Positions 60,059 through 64,000 of a DNA stretch of 64,000 nt are shown piece by piece. The position numbers were made by a program, and so were the translations under genes. How positions within the stretch are numbered: position 1 is the first letter of the stretch; each line of letters opens with the position of its first letter. Location of the stretch: assembly GCA_015183035.1 (NCBI GenBank), contig JACZZP010000018.1, positions 1,240,001 to 1,304,000 of the forward strand. The letters are read 5' to 3'. This stretch comes from Meloidogyne chitwoodi (lineage: Eukaryota > Nematoda > Chromadorea > Rhabditida > Meloidogynidae). The notes beneath the pieces are model-generated. The model was not told the origin of the DNA, searched no databases, and saw nothing but the letters and a program-made list of their open reading frames with translations.

Positions 60059-61811
60059 ATGATAAATAATACCGGTGAAATTGAAACTGAGAAGAGAAAG
60101 AAAAAGTTGAATTACGATGGCCATCTCTACATTTTTGACAAGTTAAATAGTAATGAAACAATAAAATTTTGGCGCTGTGAATATAAAAATGGAATTGACA
60201 AATGTAAAGGACGTATTTGGACAACTTTGGAAGACATTTTTATCAGAGTAGTGACAACGCACACTTGTGAGGAAAATCCAGGTTATTTTAATATAAATAT
60301 TTCTAATACTTCTTACAGCACGTGTTGTTGCACAAGAAGTTAAAACAGTGATAAAGCGAAGAGCATCGGAAACGATGGAGGCTCCGGCAGTTATTCGAGC
60401 CGTTGTACTACAAAATACTAGCTCTCCAGCACTTGCTGAAGTACCTTCAAGATTTGCCACAAATAAGGTTCAATTTTTAGATGAACGAGTATAATTTTTT
60501 AATAGATGATTCAACGTATAAGAGGTGAAGCGAACGCTCCTCCAGTAATGCCTGCAAACCTTAATGAGCTTGTTATTCCACCCGCCTATCAGGTTTATAA
60601 TGTAACTGATGTTGTCCAGGAGCAATTCTTGATGAGTGACTCTGGTGTTTATTACGAAGCAGGCAATGAAAACCCACAAAGGTTATTTTTAAATAATGTT
60701 TATTTATTATTCTATTATAGAATCCTAATCTTTGCACGTGCGTCAAATCGTGATTGGGCACACATGATGGAGCATTGTTATGGTGATGGCACGTTCAGCT
60801 TAAGCCCAAATCTCTTCTATCAAATATATGTGATTTTGGCCAGGTTTATTTAATGTTTAGTTTTCTTTAATTTCAAGATAATGCATAGGCGAGACCGTTG
60901 GGTTTTCCCAGTTTGTCATGCCCTTTTAACTTGTAAAAGTCAGGCGACTTATGAGCGAATGTTTAACATGGCACGTGCTAGCTGGCCGGCGTTCAATCCT
61001 ACAACATTTTCTATCGATTTCGAAGTTGCTGTATCTAATGCCATTCAAACAGTTTTTAATGGACAGTGTGCAATCAGATTCTGTTTTTTTCATTTTGTTC
61101 GTAACATGAAAAAAAAATTGTCAGAACAAAATTTACTTCAGGTTTATCATTTTATATCTTCATTAGTTTTTTATTTTAGCGTTATAGGCTAGATCCAGCA
61201 TTTGCGGAAAATTCAAATATGCTGACATCAATTGCATTCGTTCCCGTTTGTGATCTTGCACGTGCTGTGAATGCCTTAGACTTAGAGTTTCGAAATGTAC
61301 CAGAAATGGAGCCGATGTTAGAATGGTATTTTAGGTTTCTTGAATTAAAACATTAAATTGAAGGTTAATGAATAATTACACTGGTAGGCCTCGTATGGAT
61401 GGGTCACTGACACGCCCAAGATTTGATCAAAATCAGTGGAACCTCTTTGAGCGTACACTTTCACGTGATGATAGAACCAATAATTTTAGTGAGGCAGCAC
61501 ACAAAAAATTGCAATCTTATTTCAACTGTTCCCATCCCTCAATATGGCACTTTATATCAGTTTTGCAGAAAATACAAAAAGTTTTTTGTTTTCATTTTTT
61601 ATTTATAAAGGCGACGGATGTTGACTTTTCCCATTTTATTGCTGGACGTGAGCCACCTCAAAAACGTAAAAAATACCGTGATGCTGATGCGCGAATCCTT
61701 GCCAAGGTTCAAAATTATCATCAAGACAATGATGATCATAATTACAATCAAAACCACCAAATAATTGAATACTTAAAGGGAATCTCCAGAAATTATCGAA
61801 TGAATCCATAA
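60059..61811 (+). CDS. FLYWCH-MULE transposase
   Basis: The start ATG at 60059 gives [26 protein letters not shown] zinc finger: [40 protein letters not shown], then TC; the last ligand is Cys instead of the usual His. After a linker ([29 protein letters not shown]) comes the MULE catalytic domain: [12 protein letters not shown] (first Asp), [15 protein letters not shown] (second Asp), [16 protein letters not shown] (C-x2-H) and a likely catalytic Glu in [16 protein letters not shown]. The end is [13 protein letters not shown] at 61811. Six or seven introns of 30-55 bp join in frame: about 60282-60319, 60469-60505, 60681-60720, 60844-60888, 61142-61180, 61336-61363, and one near 61580-61611. 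No stop or frameshift was seen, so the element may be autonomous. Confidence 0.9.
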
Positions 61812-61963
61812 CCAATTTTTAATTCAATTTTGTTTTGTTATTTTATTTAATATTTTTGATTCATTCTATTCAGTTTAATATTTTTGTTTTTGTGATAAAA
61901 AATTGAATGATTACTGTTTTTATTGTAAAATTATCCTAAATTTTGCAAAAACTTTCAATTATA

Positions 61964-62082
61964 AAAATATTTAGCCTTTGGCGCCTAATCGTCCCGCGCC
62001 TAATTGTCTTTGCGCCTAATTGTCTTCGCGCCTAATCGGCGGCGCCTACGTGTCCGCGCCTACGTGTCGGCGCCTAATTGTC
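61964..62082 (-). repeat. MULE right terminal inverted repeat
   Basis: Inverted copy of the left repeat: AAAATATTTAGCCTTTGGCG, CCTAATCGTCCCGCGCCTAA, two TTGTCTT(T/C)GCGCCTAA-type units and CGCCTACGTGTC words. It has one 15-bp unit fewer than the left repeat. Confidence 0.92.
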
Positions 62083-62098
62083 GTGTACCGCGCCGTGC

Positions 62099-62175
62099 TT
62101 GTCTCCCGTTTGTCGTGTTCTTTTTTCCACTTTTATTTGGTTATTTGTTTTATCTAGCGAGTTTTTTTAGTTAAA
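62099..62175 (+). promoter_or_regulatory. Short upstream region and SL acceptor of ABCE1
   Basis: Only 77 bp separate the MULE target duplication from the ATG. It contains GCGAGTTTTTTTAG directly before TTAAAATG, a good trans-splice acceptor. The promoter proper must lie inside or beyond the transposon, or the gene depends on transposon sequence. Confidence 0.6.
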
Positions 62176-64000
62176 ATGAAGAAAGGAAAACCAGAAGTAC
62201 AAACTGTTCAAACGCGAATTGCTATTGTTAATCCAGATCGATGTAAACCAAAAAACTGTGGTCAACCTTGCAAAAAAAATTGTCCAGTCGTTAGAACGGG
62301 TAAACAATGCATAGTTGTGGAGCCAACATCAAAAATTGCTGAAATATCCGAAATTCTTTGTATTGGGTGCGGAATTTGTGTTAAGGTTTGTTAGCTTTTT
62401 GCGTGTTTTATAATTTTAATTTTAGAGAAACTAACAATAAATTTCAGTAAAAACTTAGGCAAATTCGTTACATTAAAAGTATTTTAATTCTAAAAATATT
62501 CAGAAATGTCCTTATGGTGCAATTCAAATAATTAATCTTCCTAGTAATTTGGAAAAAGAAACAACACATCGTTATAATGTAAATTCATTTAAACTTCATC
62601 GGTTACCAATGCCCAGGTTAGGTTCAGTTTTGGGACTTGTTGGGACTAATGGAATTGGAAAATCAACTGCTTTGAATGTTTTGGCTAATAAATTAAAGCC
62701 AAATTTGGGTAATTTCAAGGTGTGAAATTCGAAATTTTAAATTTTTATTTTTTTTCTTTTAGAATCCGCCTGACTGGCCTTCTATTTTACAATATTTTAG
62801 AGGTTCTGAACTTCAAAATTATTTTATTAAATTATTGGAAGAAAAATTTAAAGCAATTATTAAGCCCCAATATGTAGACCAGATTCCAAGGTTTTTAATG
62901 ATATATTTTAAAATAAGTTGAATTTAAACTGTTAGATATTTGGAAAAATCACCACTTAAGAAGGTTATTGATTTATTAAAAAGTAAAGCTGAGCGTGACA
63001 ATTTGGACAAAATAATTGAAGATATGGGTTTGTTTTTTAATCTTCTAATTTTACATACATGTATAAACTGTTTTTAGAATTGACTCATTTACTTGACCGA
63101 GAAGTCAGTCAACTCTCCGGGGGTGAATTGCAGAGATTTGCCATTTCAGTGGCGGCAATACAAAAAGCAGATATTTATATGTTTGACGAGCCTTCTAGTT
63201 ATTTGGATGTTAGACAACGTTTAACAGCTGCAAAAGTAATCCGGGAATTATTGACTGATCAAAAGTAATTTTACATTAATTTTTTTAGGTTAATGTCTTT
63301 ATGTTAAATATTATTTTGAATCTTCTCCCACTTTTTATCTTGGACTGTTTCATTGTTTCTACTACAATTTTTTGCCCTTTTGCACTTAAGACATTAACTT
63401 TATTTATTAAACTTTTAAAGAGCTTTATGATATTTAACAATTTTTTTAAAGTTATATAATTGTTGTGGAACACGATTTGGCTGTTTTAGATTATCTTTCT
63501 GATCATATTTGTTTATTATATGGCTTTCCTGGTGCTTATGGTGTTGTAACACACCCATCTGGTGTTCGTGAGGGAATAAATCAATTTTTGGACGGTTTTT
63601 TTTAATTTTTTTATTAACTTTTTCAATTTTTTTAGGTTTTGTTGCATCTGAAAATATGCGTTTTCGGTATAAATTTTTATAAAAAAAATTAAAAGAAAAT
63701 TACTTTTTTTAGTGATTCTTCTCTTTCATTCAAAGTATCAGAAGAAAGAGAGGATATAAAAAGGACAACTAGTTATGTTTATCCTGACATGACTTTTGAA
63801 ATTGGACAAACTAAAAAGTTTGAATTATCAATTGATAAAGGCGATTTTACCGACTCTGAAATTATTGTGTTACTTGGAGAGAATGGAACGGGCAAAACTA
63901 CATTTATTCGGTATATATTTATTATTTTACCATTTATTTAACTTTGTCCTCTTCCATAAACTTAAAAATCTACCTCCTTTTAGACAATATATTTTTCTTT
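62176..64000 (+). CDS. abce-1: ABCE1/RLI1 ribosome-recycling ATPase, 5' part
   Basis: The start at 62176 gives [20 protein letters not shown]. The iron-sulfur domain has [16 protein letters not shown] and [17 protein letters not shown], with eight cysteines for two 4Fe-4S clusters. NBD1: Walker [12 protein letters not shown], signature [11 protein letters not shown], Walker [15 protein letters not shown] and the His-loop [17 protein letters not shown]. The hinge region follows ([19 protein letters not shown]) and NBD2 begins with Walker [13 protein letters not shown] near 63880. The gene leaves the window within NBD2. Introns are short except one near 63268-63450. Role: splits post-termination 80S ribosomes (family knowledge). 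All visible catalytic motifs are intact. Confidence 0.97.

Larger units (their letters stand above)
59743..62098 (+). mobile_element. Complete MULE DNA transposon with TIRs and 8-bp target duplication
   Basis: The element runs 59751-62090 and is flanked by CGCCGTGC at 59743-59750 and 62091-62098, an 8-bp duplication as expected for Mutator-like elements. The termini start CGGAGCAGGACACG and, on the other strand, CGGTACACGAC. Long inverted repeats (59757-59879 and 61964-62082) are almost identical for their inner 100 bp and are built of 15-bp tandem words (GAAGACAATTAGGCGC and AAAGACAATTAGGCGC); the left one has one extra unit. Between them is one spliced transposase gene without visible breaks. 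It lies 78 bp upstream of the ABCE1 start codon. Confidence 0.93.

Overview
The window is nuclear DNA of a nematode, most likely a plant-parasitic tylenchid of the root-knot (Meloidogyne) kind. The reasons are very AT-rich intergenic DNA, introns mostly of 40-60 bp with TTTTAG or TTTAAG acceptors, trans-splice-like acceptors just upstream of several start codons, nematode-specific families (a CUT-6-type cuticlin, ZIG-type Ig proteins, FLYWCH proteins) and what looks like a spliced-leader RNA gene. The species call is inference.

Layout. 1-3268 (+): 3' part of a Gln/Ser-rich, low-complexity nuclear-type protein. 3834-8953 (-): neuropathy target esterase (cNMP-binding plus patatin). 9614-10437 (-): MXL-2-type bHLH-Zip. 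10728-13061 (+): short NOMO-like membrane protein. 13516-14910 (+): STRAD pseudokinase. 15170-16417 (-): secreted Ig protein. 17999-22361 (-): NCoR/GEI-8 corepressor. 23460-26462 (-): Roquin/RLE-1. 26581-27430 (-): EEF1A lysine methyltransferase 1. 27803-30423 (-): FLYWCH-MULE transposase-like gene. 30816-32179 (+): proline-rich membrane protein. 32373-32612 (-): COX17. 32800-33880 (-): UBE2K-type E2. 34127-35322 (+): RAB35. 35529-40039 (-): CUT-6-like VWA-ZP cuticlin, whose introns hold an SL RNA-like gene and a hAT-like element. 41336-43875 (-): SLC13 transporter. 44123-45620 (-): Dpr/ZIG-8-like Ig protein. 47404-49748: 30-copy, 78-bp satellite. 50786-52155 (-): gene built from tandemly duplicated exon-intron modules. 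53387-56905 (-): DPY-19 C-mannosyltransferase. 57110-57754 (-): ribosomal protein uL14/RPL-23. 58110-59335 (+): two TAZ1-only fragments of CBP/p300. 59751-62090 (+): complete MULE DNA transposon with long TIRs and target-site duplication. 62176-end (+): ABCE1.

Several same-strand genes lie 118-204 bp apart (EEF1AKMT1-Roquin, UBE2K-COX17, RPL-23-DPY-19), as in nematode operons, where SL trans-splicing separates the cistrons. From memory, the C. elegans counterparts of most conserved genes here map to chromosome III, and some pairs (ubc-20/cox-17/mxl-2; rle-1/cut-6) are close neighbours there, so the window looks like a conserved piece of the chromosome III linkage group.

The most interesting items are the divergent SL RNA-like gene inside a cuticlin intron, the intact-looking MULE just upstream of ABCE1, the hAT-like element carrying a tRNA-like sequence, the 78-bp satellite with higher-order structure at the edge of a duplicated dpy-19 terminal exon, and the exon-module-amplified gene. 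All exon structures are read by eye from frame and splice signals; small exons may be missing.
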